Positions 13,747 through 25,900 of a stretch of DNA of 64,000 nucleotides are shown piece by piece. Position numbers and translations under genes: made by a program. Under the pieces are notes generated by a model that was given only the letters and a program-made list of their open reading frames with translations, searched no databases and was not told the DNA's origin. The stretch is from contig VXAY01002814.1 of NCBI GenBank assembly GCA_013399855.1, positions 969,568 through 1,033,567 of the forward strand, read 5' to 3'. How positions within the stretch are numbered: the stretch's first letter is position 1; each line of letters starts with the position of its first letter. This DNA is from Oxyruncus cristatus. Lineage: Eukaryota > Chordata > Aves > Passeriformes > Cotingidae.

Positions 13747-16700
13747 GTTCTGCATAACTATATTTAAGAACCTAAAATCACTCAAAAAATTACAGAAGCT
13801 GGTTATCCAACCTCTTTCTTACTCTGGCATTGCATTTATGTAATCTCTGGTTCAATCCAGATGCAGCTGAATTTCAATATAGAAACCCTGGTTCTTGATT
13901 GTCAAGCCCCACATACCAGTTTACATGAATTTAACAACACAGGGCCAAAAAAAAGATAATCATTCAGGGCTGGAAACATCTGACAACCACTGTGTCAAAG
14001 CTTGCACAATGTACAACGCAATAGCCAGTTGGGCCAGCTCTGTTATCTTAAGTACAGAATCTTTTCCAATGCCTCATTCCTAAAAATTAGGTAGGCCTGA
14101 TAAGCCTTATCTCTTTGCACAGAAAAGTCTACTGTCTAAGTCTTTCATGTTGCCTAGGTTAAGCAACTTTTAAATTAATCTTACCATAAGTAAGGTACTT
14201 AATAACGAGAGAAAAATGTGCATCGTGGGAAGCCAATTTTGACATTTGGTTTAGAGCTTTAGGGTTTTTTATCTACATTTCCATGAAATAGTTTTGCTTG
14301 TTCGCTCATATTATTCCCTAATTCAGTAAAGATCAGCTTTGGATCTGAATTTTTGTATGACAATATTTTAAAATTTTTCCAGATTTGATTCATGGAAATT
14401 ATCAAGCTATTATACGCCCCCATTCCTTTGTGAAATTTCAAGATACCTCTCATGACTTTCAAGAAGCGTGTTCCCTTCCCAAAGAAGAAAAGAAGTGCAA
14501 AAATATAATTGCTGAGATTAAGCATCAAATTCACTTCAAAGTTTGCTCATTTTTAACAACCCATGCACACTCAGTGCCCTTGTTCTGCATAAGCCATGAA
14601 ACACACTCCAGACACGTTCTTTGCTCTGTTGCTGCACGAGACCCTGCCTGCATTAAACATATTTGCCGGGTCCTTAAGCAATAAGTTAGGCAGGGAGAAT
14701 GTGACAGACAAGTTGCTATTTCAGACTTGAAAGAGCACCTGGAGGGCCAAGACCTTTCCCAGTTTAATAGTGGACAGAGAATCATGGTAGTGATCAGGGT
14801 CATGTGGTGGGTGAGGAAATCACTGATACTGAAGTATCAGATGTCACCGTGACAGCTGTAATAACCAGGGCTTACTTCCTTCAGCTAAAAAATATCCATA
14901 GAAGGTGGTGAATACACTGCTGCAATATGTACCTCTTCTACCTTTGTCTCATGCTGTAAACTTTTAACTCCTGAAGGCTCACAGTGCAGGAACAGAGCAA
15001 CTAACCCTCACAATAACTTTCACATTATAAGGGAAATACGACAGAAGAAGAGGGGTTTTTCAAATCTTGAGAATTCAGCAGAAAAGTTATTATTTGCTTG
15101 TTATTGACAATTCATTCCTCTGAGATAAAACAACTTAGTTACTGGAGGATCCGAAGGAGACAGCTGGCAGTGATGAACAGAACAACATTCAATCCGCAGC
15201 AAGTGTACATCATAAAACAGGCGCCACCGGATTAAAAAGTAACCTTAAACTGTTTAGTGTACACAAAGGCAGCCTAGTCAAAACACTTCAGCAGTGATTT
15301 AAAATCTCAAGTTAGAGGCCAGTTTCAACCTTCAGGGAAGCCTTCTCTATTCATAAGGAGCTTAACTAATCATAACTTTCCACGACTTATCAGAACTGGA
15401 TGCAGTGTGTCGCAGCATGATAACTGAGCTCTGCAAATGTAACAAAAGATGCCTTTTTACAAAAATAATGGTGAGACTAAACCCCAAATTTTAATCTTTG
15501 AACTTGGTGGGGAAGAACATCCTGTTACTCATTAAGTGTTTCCATTAGCGTGCAGGGAGTCAGGCAGGCAGCTCCTGTTTGTGTTATTGTGATGTGAAGG
15601 GCAGCACATGTATCGGGAAAGGAGTAAGATTTCTCAAACCCAGTCGCAGGATGCTACACAAAATGTATCATGAGGAGACAGGACAGGCAGCATCAGACAC
15701 ACTGCATTTCTGCAGATAGCTAGCTATGGAAATAGTCATCTACCTGAAAAATAACATTCTTTTCAGTTCATCTAATTGCTCAGTATTAACAATCTAGTGT
15801 TTAAGGAAACCTGTAGTATTTATTTTTTAACATGATAAAAACTCTAGCTATAAGAAAGTTTCAGAGTGATAATTAAATGGAGTCCAAAAAGGACCAGATT
15901 TCTATCTGTATTTTCTTCATTATAGTTCCAGATGCATTAAGACCTCAGCAGAGACCTGCAAATATTATGTACGGCTTTCTTTTATCTTCTGGAAAAAAAT
16001 TGGAAAAAAACCAGTATGAAAGAATGAAGCAGTGCCAAAGACTACAAGAAAGGCTTAATAAATAGAGCCCAGGGTCACAATGTTGCTCTTATTTGCCCTG
16101 AAATATATCACTGAACTTCTGTATATTCATATTTGTTTACATTATAAGTGTACTAAATGAGCTAATTATAGTGATCATAATTTACAATTAAAAACAAACA
16201 GTTAGAAATTTCAAAGGCTTTCAATATCTTTTCTTTAATCATTCACCCAGGCTCAAAATATGCATTTTTTAGATTAAAGCATTAAAGTTGCTAATTATAT
16301 TCTCAGAACTAACAATTATTTCTTTACCCTTTTACTACCTTCTTCTGGCAACAAAAAAATGTCAGCACTGATTTAATTTTTTGTTATTACAGGATTAAAA
16401 GAAGTTTCTAAAATGCAATTAAATGTGCCCTATAGCTATAGTAACTTTTCTATCAGCATCCAAAGCCTCTTCACTAAAACAACAGCATAAAAAAATTATT
16501 CAGACTTCCTAGACATACTTTTTTTCTCCTTTTATAACACATTCCTTTGGTGATTATCTCCAATGACAACTCAACCATCTTAATGAGACTCTGTGCACAT
16601 CTAGATCTTGGTGAAAGCAGGGCAAAAAGAAAGTTAAAGAGGCTGTTAAGAGTGCAAAACCCTGCACATGTCAAGCACTGGTTCTTCACCTTGGAAGCTT

Positions 16701-17581
16701 GGTTCAAGTTCACCCTGAGGCCCTAAGTGAAAAGTTCAATAGTCTCAACTATGTCCCTACTTGATATATAACAAAATCAATTATTTTATGGTGGTACATT
16801 TGGTAACCTATGCTCACACAGAATCAAGTTTTTCCCATTGGGAATTCACCACTTATCTACTCAGTGAATTATTTTCAGATAAAATAGAAGTACCTGCTGT
16901 CAGCAGGAGTTTCTTATGATACTGCCTTTCTGTTTAGTTGTCCAGCTGTTTTGGAACACTGATGTTGCACTCAGACCGTGCACCATCAGTGTGATCACAG
17001 TGATCCACAGTGGCAGGACACTAAAGCATGATTTCATGTCCAAATTGGTACCGGTTTGGAAAAGAAAAAGAGTCATTGCAAGCAACCAAAATTACACCAA
17101 AGAAAAATTGTAGCAAGCCACATCATTGAAATTCTACAGTCGCTCAAGGACTTGGCTTCCTCTGGAACGGTAAGGCTCTGCCTTTAATTTTCACAGCTGT
17201 GAACAGCATTTTCTAACCACCATCAACAGCATGCCTGGCCCAGGCTGCAGGAGTGCACTGATCCACCTTATTGGTAGTTCTCCCAAATTTACATCTTGTG
17301 TTCCTTACAGAATAGCTTGTTGCTGGAGTGAATATATTTATGTTAATTATTTAAAATTGTTTCCAATCTAAATACCAAGTTTTCACCTAAGTGAATGCCA
17401 GTCTGAATAATAAATACAAGTCTCTGAGTGGTTTAGATATGGAATATGCACTCTGTATGCTGGAATATGCTTCGGTACAACTGTTTAAATCAAGACCCAG
17501 TCATTGAAAAGGACCATTTCAGACCCTGCAGTGGTCTGTCCAAACTAAGCTCAGTTTGCTTAATCTAATTTTCAGCAGTCA
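13747..17581. other. Unannotated A+T-rich DNA
   Basis: No supportable gene. The 14.8-15.7 kb part is less A+T-rich and has few obvious repeats; it includes a short 8-bp-arm inverted repeat at 14823-14840. Open frames at 14385-14684, 14531-14803 and elsewhere overlap one another on opposite strands and carry no recognised domain. Confidence 0.55.
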
Positions 17582-17665
17582 GAATTTTGCTTCATAAAAC
17601 CACCACCACCAAAATTAATGTTACAAATAGAGTTTTGTTTCATAAAACCACCACCAACAAAATTA
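17582..17665. repeat. Local tandem duplication, 48-bp period
   Basis: Two 36-base copies (17582-17617 and 17630-17665) differ at only a few positions and share the core TTCATAAAACCACCACCA. They are separated by 12 bases, giving a 48-base period. The simplest reading is a local slippage duplication seeded by the ACC triplets. Confidence 0.85.
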
Positions 17666-17830
17666 GCCAGCATCCTCTGTCAGAGGTGGCTGATGGCACA
17701 CATGTTCACTGTCCCTGAAAAGAATTACTCAGTCCTAGGACCAAATAAGCCAGCACTGAGATTGCCCTTATTACTGCCATTTTGTGGAATCTATTTTGCT
17801 TTAAAGATATATTTCGGATCGAAATATTCT

Positions 17831-17849
17831 TTATATATATATATATATG
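17831..17849. repeat. (TA)n microsatellite
   Basis: About eight and a half TA units, followed by GTGTGGTGG. Confidence 0.85.
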
Positions 17850-18149
17850 TGTGGTGGACAATCAAACAGATTTTTGATCTTATTCTTCATAAAGTTGAAA
17901 TGTCTAGATATGAGCGGTGAAAATTATGAGAGCCTAAAGGGAAATTCCAATGCGCGAGGATGAGAGAGACAGAGACTGCCCAAATAAAGGATGGTGTAAC
18001 AGACAAGGGGCACATAATGAATGATAGAAAGACAAGAAGTCAAAATTCCTACTTATCCTTACATATAATACAGGAACGTAAGGACATGCAATGTCACTGA
18101 GAGGACAAAAAAATGAGTTTTAGTCATGTTGACTTCTTATGACTGTTCA

Positions 18150-18280
18150 GCAAATTTACACTTTCCCAGCTATAAAATGGGGACAATATTCTTGCTCCCC
18201 CCAATACAGAAAAACTCACTGGGGAACTATTCATACAATTCTATAATGAAGAATGCCATTGAAAACAGTAAAAAGAAATT
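18150..18280. repeat. MIR/L2-type ancient repeat relic
   Basis: The core CAGCTATAAAATGGGGACAA resembles the conserved 'ctgtaaaatggggataat' segment shared by MIR and L2 elements, read antisense to the usual MIR orientation. Sequence after it (about 18220-18280) may continue the element but is too eroded to place. Confidence 0.5.
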
Positions 18281-18587
18281 TCAAATGCAGTGCAGATCTG
18301 TATTACATTAGCTGGCACAGTGAACAATAAATAAGACCTAAGACTACAGACTAGAAAACAAAGTTAAAGAGAACTATTCAACACCTTCCTTTTTCCCTGC
18401 AAATCATCGTTCTTGCGTGCAAAATGAGGCAAAACTAACACATCATTTGTAAATAAGGATGCTCTCGTAACACATACCTGACAGAAGCTGACTTAGGATT
18501 TTAGGGTCATCCTTGAATTGGGAGTGCCTTATCTTGCAACCTAACTTGAAGAAAACTGCAGCTGGGACATCTGCTCAGCATCGGATG

Positions 18588-18702
18588 TGCAGATGTGGCA
18601 CTCAGGGACATGGATCAGTGCTGGACCGAGTAGGGTTAGGTTTATGGTTGGACTCAATGAATTTTGAGGGTCTTTTCCAACCCAAATGTTGTTTGGGGAT
18701 GT
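18588..18702 (+). mobile_element. CR1 LINE 3' end fragment
   Basis: The plus-strand 3' end of a CR1 element. The visible order is a 'gtggcactcagggacatgg' block, a 'gttggactcaatgaattttg' block, then 'gggtcttttccaaccc'. This matches the CR1 3' UTR type that normally reads '...ttggacttgatgatcttagaggtcttttccaacc'. The 8-mer tail is missing or decayed. It points toward the oppositely oriented CR1 beginning at 18922. Confidence 0.85.
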
Positions 18703-18768
18703 TGGACTGTTGCCTTAGACAATCAAGTAGCCTGTCATCATCCCTTCTGTGCTTCACTGGTACCGCAG

Positions 18769-18921
18769 GGTGAATTCGAGAAAGTGCTTCAATCCACCAT
18801 TGCTGAAGAGATGAATGGTTCTAAAGGAGCAAGTCAGTGTCCGGTCACAAAGCTGGCTGATGATCAGCTGGCAGGAATGCGGACTGCCCTTTGCCTGGAT
18901 CAAATCACTGAATGTTGGGAC
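18769..18921 (+). other. Open frame between two CR1 ends, unknown
   Basis: Between the two facing CR1 tails lies a stretch open in one frame from about 18664 through 18966. The part from 18769 follows an acceptor-like pyrimidine tract ending in CAG (18768) and encodes a hydrophilic peptide with balanced acidic and basic residues. I recognise no domain. It could be an exon remnant, part of another transposon or chance. The frame runs on into the antisense CR1, so the full open frame cannot be a native protein. Confidence 0.2.
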
Positions 18922-19106
18922 AGAATCATAGAACCACACAATGGTTGGGGTTGGAAGGGACCTTAAAGATCATCTGGTTCCAAACCCCCTGCCATGGAAG
19001 GGACACCTTCCACTAGACCAGGTTGCTCAGAGCCCCATCCAACCTGACCTTAAACACTTCCAGGGATGGAGCATCCACAACTTCCCTGGCAACTGGAGGG
19101 AACATG
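18922..19106 (-). mobile_element. CR1 LINE 3' end fragment (minus strand)
   Basis: A clear CR1 3' end in the antisense direction. It opens with 'agaatcatagaa' (the 3' 8-mer tail), then 'tggttggggttggaaggga', 'cttaaagatcatctggttcc', 'ccatggaagggacacctt' and 'ccaggttgctcagagcccc'. It matches the familiar avian pattern with few differences, so it is younger than the copy at 9070-9554. It is 5'-truncated at about 19106, which is typical. Confidence 0.95.
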
Positions 19107-20731
19107 CAACTCACAGATGCTTAATCACAGAGGGTAAGAGGGGTGCCATTTTTATTGTACACAAACTGTCCAGCCACATCAAAACAAAATCATACTAAGA
19201 CCCTGGAGGGTTCAGGGCAGCAATCAAAATGAATTCTCCATATTCACTGGTATTCTTTCATTCAGGCTGTATCATACAGGTTTGCTTTCTGAATAAAGGA
19301 TTAATAAACCACCATGTTTTCAAACTGTACACACAAAACTTTCCTGCATGATACATTATTCTGTTGTTAAAATCTTCAGAAAATAAAATCCACACTGTCC
19401 AACTGTTGACAAGAAGCAATAAAATGGATCATGTCACAAGGTTCCTAAGATATGCAGAGAAGCAACTAGTAAGGAAATTTTAGGAAGGAATTTCCTGTCT
19501 ACATTGGCATATATCAGGCTTTATCTAGAGTTAAAAAGGCAAGAATCCATTACAGAGAAAGTCCACAGCATAATTAGAAAACAATCAACACTTTTTCTAA
19601 TGCTGATTTCTTCTTCACTTTAAACCGCTTCATTGACTTTAATTAAACTTGCCCTAGGTTATGAATCTAGCAAGCTGCATAAACATTTAAAACCTAAATA
19701 AAATAAAAGCATCTTTCTTGTCAGAAGGGTTTTTACCAGGCTTGCTTACCTGCACCACCAAGTAGTGACTTGGAAGGTTTTTGCATTATTAGAAATGCTG
19801 TATGTGATACTGCAGGACTATTCGTTTCACCCTTGAATTAAAATGACCTCCCACTCCACAGTAAGAATCACAGTATTAAATTGTTGCGATTTCTCCACTG
19901 CTTTAACTTCACTGCAGAATTCCTCTGCTGGTTTCTGAGAAATGGTGTGATGCTGTCACCACAGACTTACACCAGCCTTACTTCCAGTTTTGTCTAAGGC
20001 CAAGGAAAAGGAATGTTTTATATTTAGAATATGGGCAATTTTCATGCCTATAGCTCAGGCCAAGGTTAAAAGTACATGGTACAGACTTTGGAGGAATAGA
20101 GAGGCACCCTGGGTCCTACAGCAGCCTGGGCCTGGCTCATGAGAATATGATCAAAAGTCCCAAGAATGGGAGAGAATGGAATAGCTTATAAAACATAATC
20201 TTCAAGAGAAAAGAAGGTGGAAACAACCATATCAAATATATTACAACCTGGAGTCATCTCATTTCATTACATGGTGACCACCTCTTCATTAAAATTCTAA
20301 ATAAAATAAATTTTGGTTAAAGTTGGGCCCATTTTCCCTCAAAAAATTAGGAAAGCTCAGGTCTGAATTAACTTTACAATTTGGTCTTCCTCTGTTTTGA
20401 GTTGCTCTCTGAGACATGTTCTCTTTGTCTCCTCCAAGGAACTTCTTAAATACAACTGAGAAGGGTTCAAAACCCATACTTTTTATCTCTAGAAATGTTA
20501 TTAAAGCAAAAATATATTTTGTGAAAATTCTAAAGTTTGCTAAGAAAGTACAGAGCATCAATTACTTACAACTGCATCCATATCTGGATGAAATGCCACA
20601 GAGTATTGTAGTCTAATCTGGGGTTTAAAAGACTTGAACTCTATTTTTGAACAATTTTTTTATTTCTATTTTTTCTTCATACATCCACAAAAGACAGAGA
20701 ACAGATCTGAAATGCCTTAGAAGGCTATTAT

Positions 20732-20777
20732 CCTCTGCTACTCTTATTGTATTACCTCTGCTACTCTTACAGTATTA
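20732..20777. repeat. Direct tandem duplication, 23-bp period
   Basis: CCTCTGCTACTCTTATTGTATTA is followed immediately by a second copy that differs at two positions. A simple slippage-type duplication. Confidence 0.9.
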
Positions 20778-21100
20778 CCTAGACATTCTCACTGAAGTCC
20801 AAAGAAACATCTTCACTAAAATTCAGTGACACAAGGATCAAGCATATATATCTGCAAATTTAACATATGTAAGATATTATGACTCCAACAGAATACTTGT
20901 ATAGTCTGTTAATTGCCATTTGTTATATCTTGAATATACACATAATGTTGATGAAATGTGAAGAGTTTTCCAAACTGGTAAAGACATGCAGTGCAAGCAA
21001 TCTATAATAAGATACAACTCTGCTTATGTCAACTCAAGCTGTTTAATACCACAATTACACCACAGTTTATGGACAATTTCCATCACCAAAGTCTTTGAGA

Positions 21101-21137
21101 ACTTTCCATTAATTTCAATAGATGCCAAAACAGGCCC
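21101..21137. repeat. Possible ancient amniote repeat fragment
   Basis: The segment reads like a decayed version of a reptile/bird dispersed motif built around 'ccattgacttcaatggg' followed by a 'caggccc'-like end. Several mismatches are present, so this is tentative. Confidence 0.3.
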
Positions 21138-21657
21138 AAGAGCAGGAAATGAAGAAATATACTGTACCCAAATGAAATCACACTGGGAATTTAGGTAGGC
21201 AGAACATAATTATTCACACTTGAATCTGGATAGACCACTAGTTTTATATCCCCATTCTGGCAAACATATGAGATACATAATAATCAAGAGGAGCAGGTCT
21301 GCTGGCTTTTCTCAGTCAAAGGAGAAGAAAAAAGGAGAATGATCTGCTTGCTTGATATTAAGTAAAAGGAAAGAGTGACATTTATTGCATCACCTGCAAG
21401 ACTTGCCAAGAAACAAAATGTATTTAGTAAATAACCACATTTTTGGGACTGTCAAGAAGAATGTAGCCATCACTGGTGAAATAGAGGCTTTGAAAAATCA
21501 GAAACTTGGTTCTTTGCTGGTGAAAATGGAAATGTATGGTTCTCCTTCTTTTGTGTTCATTTCTAGAGGACAATCTCTAGAATTAGTGTTTTGCAAAATA
21601 CTGCTACTTATCATTTCTATATTCCTTGATGTAGACAAGGACACCAAGAAGCACCAA

Positions 21658-21675
21658 AGAAAAAAAAAAAAAAAG
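21658..21675. repeat. Poly(A) tract
   Basis: An almost uninterrupted A run, with no GC-richer head before it that would suggest a retroposon. Confidence 0.8.
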
Positions 21676-22499
21676 AATTCTCTTGCAAATGTACTGGATT
21701 GTAAAATAACAAAAAGTTCCAAATCTTGTAATAGAACTGCATTACATTCTAGCAAAGTGGATCCATTTCTGAGGTGGAACATGACAGCTTTTTAACTTTC
21801 TACAACAATATGTGACACTAGAATACTATATTCGCTTGATACTGCAGGGTGATTTATGGAGGCAGAACGTAATAATATAAATTGAGTTTCAGAAAAGACA
21901 CTGTGACTAATCTTACAAAAAATGCTATGGGATGTTTAATAATCCTGGTGGGTCAGAAGTTGTTCTTCAAAAAATTCTCCTAAGACTGATTGTTATTAAA
22001 GTATGTACTGCATTTGGTTCATTTTTCATTTAACTACACAGTCTAAAAGTGCTGTCAAGTGCAAATATTTGAATTGTAATTGAATATCCATACAAATGGA
22101 ATAGAGCCACCAAACCTCAATAAAAATTACAATCATAGAATATTTAAGGTAGTAAATGCCCTTTGAAGAGCCATAAGACAAGCCTCGGTCTACATCTCTT
22201 GAGCTATCCCTAGCAGTTGGCATGCTAGGGAGCCCCGTTATTTTCCTGTTAATCAAAAATAAAGCAGCAGGAATAAGGCAGCACACTACTTCCCTTGCAT
22301 CCACTGTTTAACCTTCCTGCATTGCATCCCTTCGGCATTTCGGGCTATGGTGTCTATGCATGAAGCTATGAGTGGTAATTCTGAGGAGACTGAAGTGAGC
22401 AGAGAGGAGAAGAGAAGATCATGTATATAGTTAAGGGTCATGACTGAAATCCCTCAGAAATTAGCTAAGTCTGTGTTTTTACTTACATGGCCTCTGTGT

Positions 22500-22942
22500 A
22501 AGAGCTAGTGGAGAAGCAGAGTGCTTCCTGCGGTGTCTCTCCCTGTCAACAGGAAAGCTGTGAGTGCACATGTTTGATGTCCTGGTGTGGGCCCACAGGG
22601 TTTCACGGGGAGACAATAAAGGAACAGACGCCATTTGGTGGGTCTGGCGTTCTCGGTAACACTACAGCACGCGGCACTCGCACCAAGGCTTCCCAAGGTG
22701 GGAGCGTGGAGGCCCCACAGGATGGCAGTGCCAAGCCTGGCATCCAGGACCTGTCCCAGCCCCGCCAGGACAGCCCCAGCCCCCGGCATCTGCTGGGACA
22801 CGGGGATGGGTCAAGGCTGGGCCAGGACATGGGCCTGGGCAGGGCTGACAGGGGGCCTGGCAGGGCGACGGGCACAAGGCCAGTGACGCCTGGTGACACC
22901 CTCAGGGCCCTGACGCTTAAAAATAATAAAAAGTAAAAAAAA
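22500..22942. other. CpG-rich GC island with A-rich 3' edge
   Basis: About 440 bases stand out sharply from A+T-rich flanks. Base composition is strongly G+C, with roughly fifteen CpG dinucleotides and repeated GGGCCTGGCAGGGC-like stretches near 22830-22865. An AATAAA occurs at 22615-22620 and another at 22925-22930, the latter directly before an A-rich edge (22917-22942). Open frames exist on both strands (22508-22936 plus, starting GTG; 22603-22899 minus), as expected of GC-rich DNA poor in stops. Possible origins are a retroposed GC-rich transcript end, part of an LTR element, or a small CpG island. I do not recognise a source gene, and no LTR boundaries with target-site duplications could be found. 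Confidence 0.55.
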
Positions 22943-25900
22943 CCTCAAACAAATCTTACACTAATTTTGTTTCATAGGACTTCAAATCTTTCTGCTGTGT
23001 ATTTTCCTTTGCATTCTCCCCTGAACTTTCTTCATGATTCAAAATCTACTTAACCATGGCTTTCAGCACTGCATGCAGCTCTTTTCAGTTCACCATTATT
23101 AATTAGAACAAATGAAAAAGTAGTATTTGTGCATTTTCAAAGGCTATCCAAATGGGCTGAGATCCACTTACATGGCATCCATTCCTTGGCTTCACAAAAA
23201 AACAATATTTTCCTAACTCTGGAAAATTTGCTCCACCTAAAAAATTGGCTAACACTAGCATTTTCAGCACAGATTTTGAGCTTCCTATAATGCCATAAAG
23301 TTTTTGTTAACCAGACCACGAGTTCCTTAAAGAACTTTTCTCAGACAGTAAATAGTAAGATGTTTAATGTATACAGTATGTCAGATTTGGTGGCAATATC
23401 TTTCTTATGGCTCTCAGCCTTTTCCACCACACAATACAATATGTGGCAGAGACCACCCAGCAATTATTTTTTTTCACTGTATTTCACATTACCTCTTTGT
23501 TAAGTTTAGTTGTAGACTTCAACTCCATAAGGTAAAATATTCCTAGATACTTAATACCCTGTGGTTTTCAATCTATATTTAAACCCTGCCTTATCCACCG
23601 GTCGTACAATATGTTCAGGGACATAAACTCCAACTTAACTCAGTTGATTCGGCATTCAGACACGCTTGCAAAATTCTCAGCTAGCTTCCACAGATTTTTT
23701 ATGTTCTAGGAGCTGAAATTAAAAATAGCATTTATATTGTATGATACTTATTAGAGGTGAATGAACAATGTACAGCAAATAACTTAGAAAACTACTGTAG
23801 TATAGCTCTGATGAATGTGCCTGGGTAGCAATTTTTAAAATTTTCACTAGTAAAATTTGAGCATATAACTCTGGTGATATTAATATTTGCCTTGGCTCTG
23901 ACAAACATCAGTGCAGTGGCTTCTGAACTAGTTGCAACCACACTGGGATGTACCCAAGCAGCTGAACCGGAAGCAGCATGGCATCATCAATGCGGTGCTG
24001 TCACTGATTAATTACCACCATCAAGATGGCTGAGGTATAAACTCAGGTGTAGCATCAATTGACTGTGACTCTTGCTTTCAGAATCCAAGCTGGTAACCTC
24101 TTATGATGCAACCTACTCCCTGTGAATATATTATCCTCTCTGGAATTAGCTTGGCGTTATTTGTGCTGTGGTCCTATGTACAGCACTGTGGCAAGGGTAC
24201 CATGTTTTCTGGCTACCAGCCTAACCTTCAAAGTCAGGCCTTTTATGGTTTTCCTCCTTCATAGACATAAATGACTGGATATGAACATGAACTTTCCTAA
24301 TTTTCTGAGATAAAATTTAAATAAATATAAGTCATAGGACAGCCTGGCGATGGAATTATACAAAAGTTACCTATGTCTGTAGAAGAGTTTTCTTTTCTTA
24401 GAATTATCATTTCTGAGTTAGAGGTATCATTAAGCAATATCACCAGAAATAGGTTTGGCACTCAATAAAATCCATTTAAACAAGGAATACATTGTATATC
24501 ATAATTCATTATGCACAGAGCCTCCAGTACTAACAGAGATGAAAAAGAACCAGAGGAAGGTTATTAGTTGATTTGTTAATGCACTTAAGTGTCAACAGGT
24601 GTGATCAACTGGAAAGAGGCAGGTGTTACCAATGTATTGGTGCTGTCATAGAAGAAGGATGTCCTGCAGAAGCCTTAAACGTAAAGTTAAAAATGACAAG
24701 CTGTTGAAATCCTCTATCAGCCACCACCTTAGAAGTATTCCACATCTGATTTAAGGCTGGAAATGTGCCAGAAAAAAAGTCTAGTACTTAAATATGTGGG
24801 TACTAAAATACTTGAACTTAATTCTGACATCTGCACATTTAGGTTTTTATGTTCCATAAAGATGTCATCTTCAAGGGAGGCATCCAACCCTATTTCCGTC
24901 CCTCGCACATACTCATTTGTAGGTTCAGCTAAACACAGCATCATCAGATAGCTGTCCGGCTATTTTATTTGTATCTCCATGATACAATTCTTAACAATGA
25001 AGAGATAAGATCATCTGAAAGACTAAGATTAAAAGTTCTTCATTTTGGGATCATATAACTTGATGAGAAAAAAATACAACATTGAATAGTTAAACACAGA
25101 AAAACACATATTTAAAATGGGGAACCTCAACAAAAAGTCTAGAAAAGTGTGCTATTTTTTAATAAAATATTTAATCCAATTAGTTTCTAGTTGATGTTAC
25201 ATATAAAATCTAAAAATATCAGCACTTTTCTTTGTGTTTTTCTGAACATACTTCATTGCTTTTGAAAGTAAGGAATTAATAGCACTTGGGATGGGAAAGC
25301 AGTGTAGATTGGCACAGAGCAAATTTTTCCCCAGCACAAAGCTAGTTTACTATACAGGGCTGTTTTACTATACTTCCTTGAGACCTGAGCTATAAAAACC
25401 CTTCTTCACCAGTCCTCAACAGTGACAGATAAAAAAGATTTGTGCTAATTCTTAATTCCAGCATACTGGGATCAACATGAATTCCATCCATGGAGTTATC
25501 GTCGTTTTTCCAGTACATTGTCTACTCTGCACTTAGTTATAAGCCCATCTAATGATGAGAGCTTACTGTACTTCTTAAAAAAGTCTATTCTACTATCTAA
25601 CAGATTGCTCCTAGGAAAATAAGTTTTCTTCATATTTTCAAAAATCCACTCCCTTCATTAGTTGCAAATATTCTTTTAACAGTCCTGGGCAGTGATGGAC
25701 AGTTACAGTGAACTGCCCCAAACAAAGATGTAGTTTCACAAAACAAATCACACAGATTTACATATCTGACCTTTTCTAAATCCCAAATAAATTCTGCAAG
25801 GTAGAAGACCTATTGCATTAACTGAATTTGCCCATGTGGTAGAGAGACCAGAATGGTGCTCTGCAGAGAAAGCAGTATGTTAAAGCCGAAGTACAATGTA

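Larger units (their letters stand above)
19107..22499. other. Unannotated A+T-rich DNA
   Basis: No supportable gene. The region holds a 23-bp tandem duplication (20732-20777), a poly(A) run (about 21658-21675) and a possible ancient repeat fragment (21101-21137). The 136-codon open frame at 21385-21795 crosses the poly(A) run, giving a lysine string, and has no recognised domain. Confidence 0.55.

Noticed and set aside
13840..13870. GGTTCAATCC word resembling a tRNA B box
   Set aside because: No matching A box, acceptor stem or cloverleaf can be drawn around it.
14823..14840. 8-bp-arm hairpin CTGATACTGAAGTATCAG
   Set aside because: The arms are short and the loop is 2 bases; this is expected by chance in a window of this size.
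21385..21795. 136-codon plus-strand open frame
   Set aside because: It crosses a poly(A) tract, gives a lysine string and shows no domain or conserved motif.
22496..22668. Possible small LTR around AATAAA at 22615
   Set aside because: TG...CA-like ends can be picked, but the flanks do not give matching target duplications and no primer-binding site follows.
22508..22936. 142-codon plus-strand open frame in the GC block
   Set aside because: It starts with GTG, is low-complexity Gly/Arg/Pro-rich, and similar-length frames exist on the opposite strand, as expected of GC-rich DNA.
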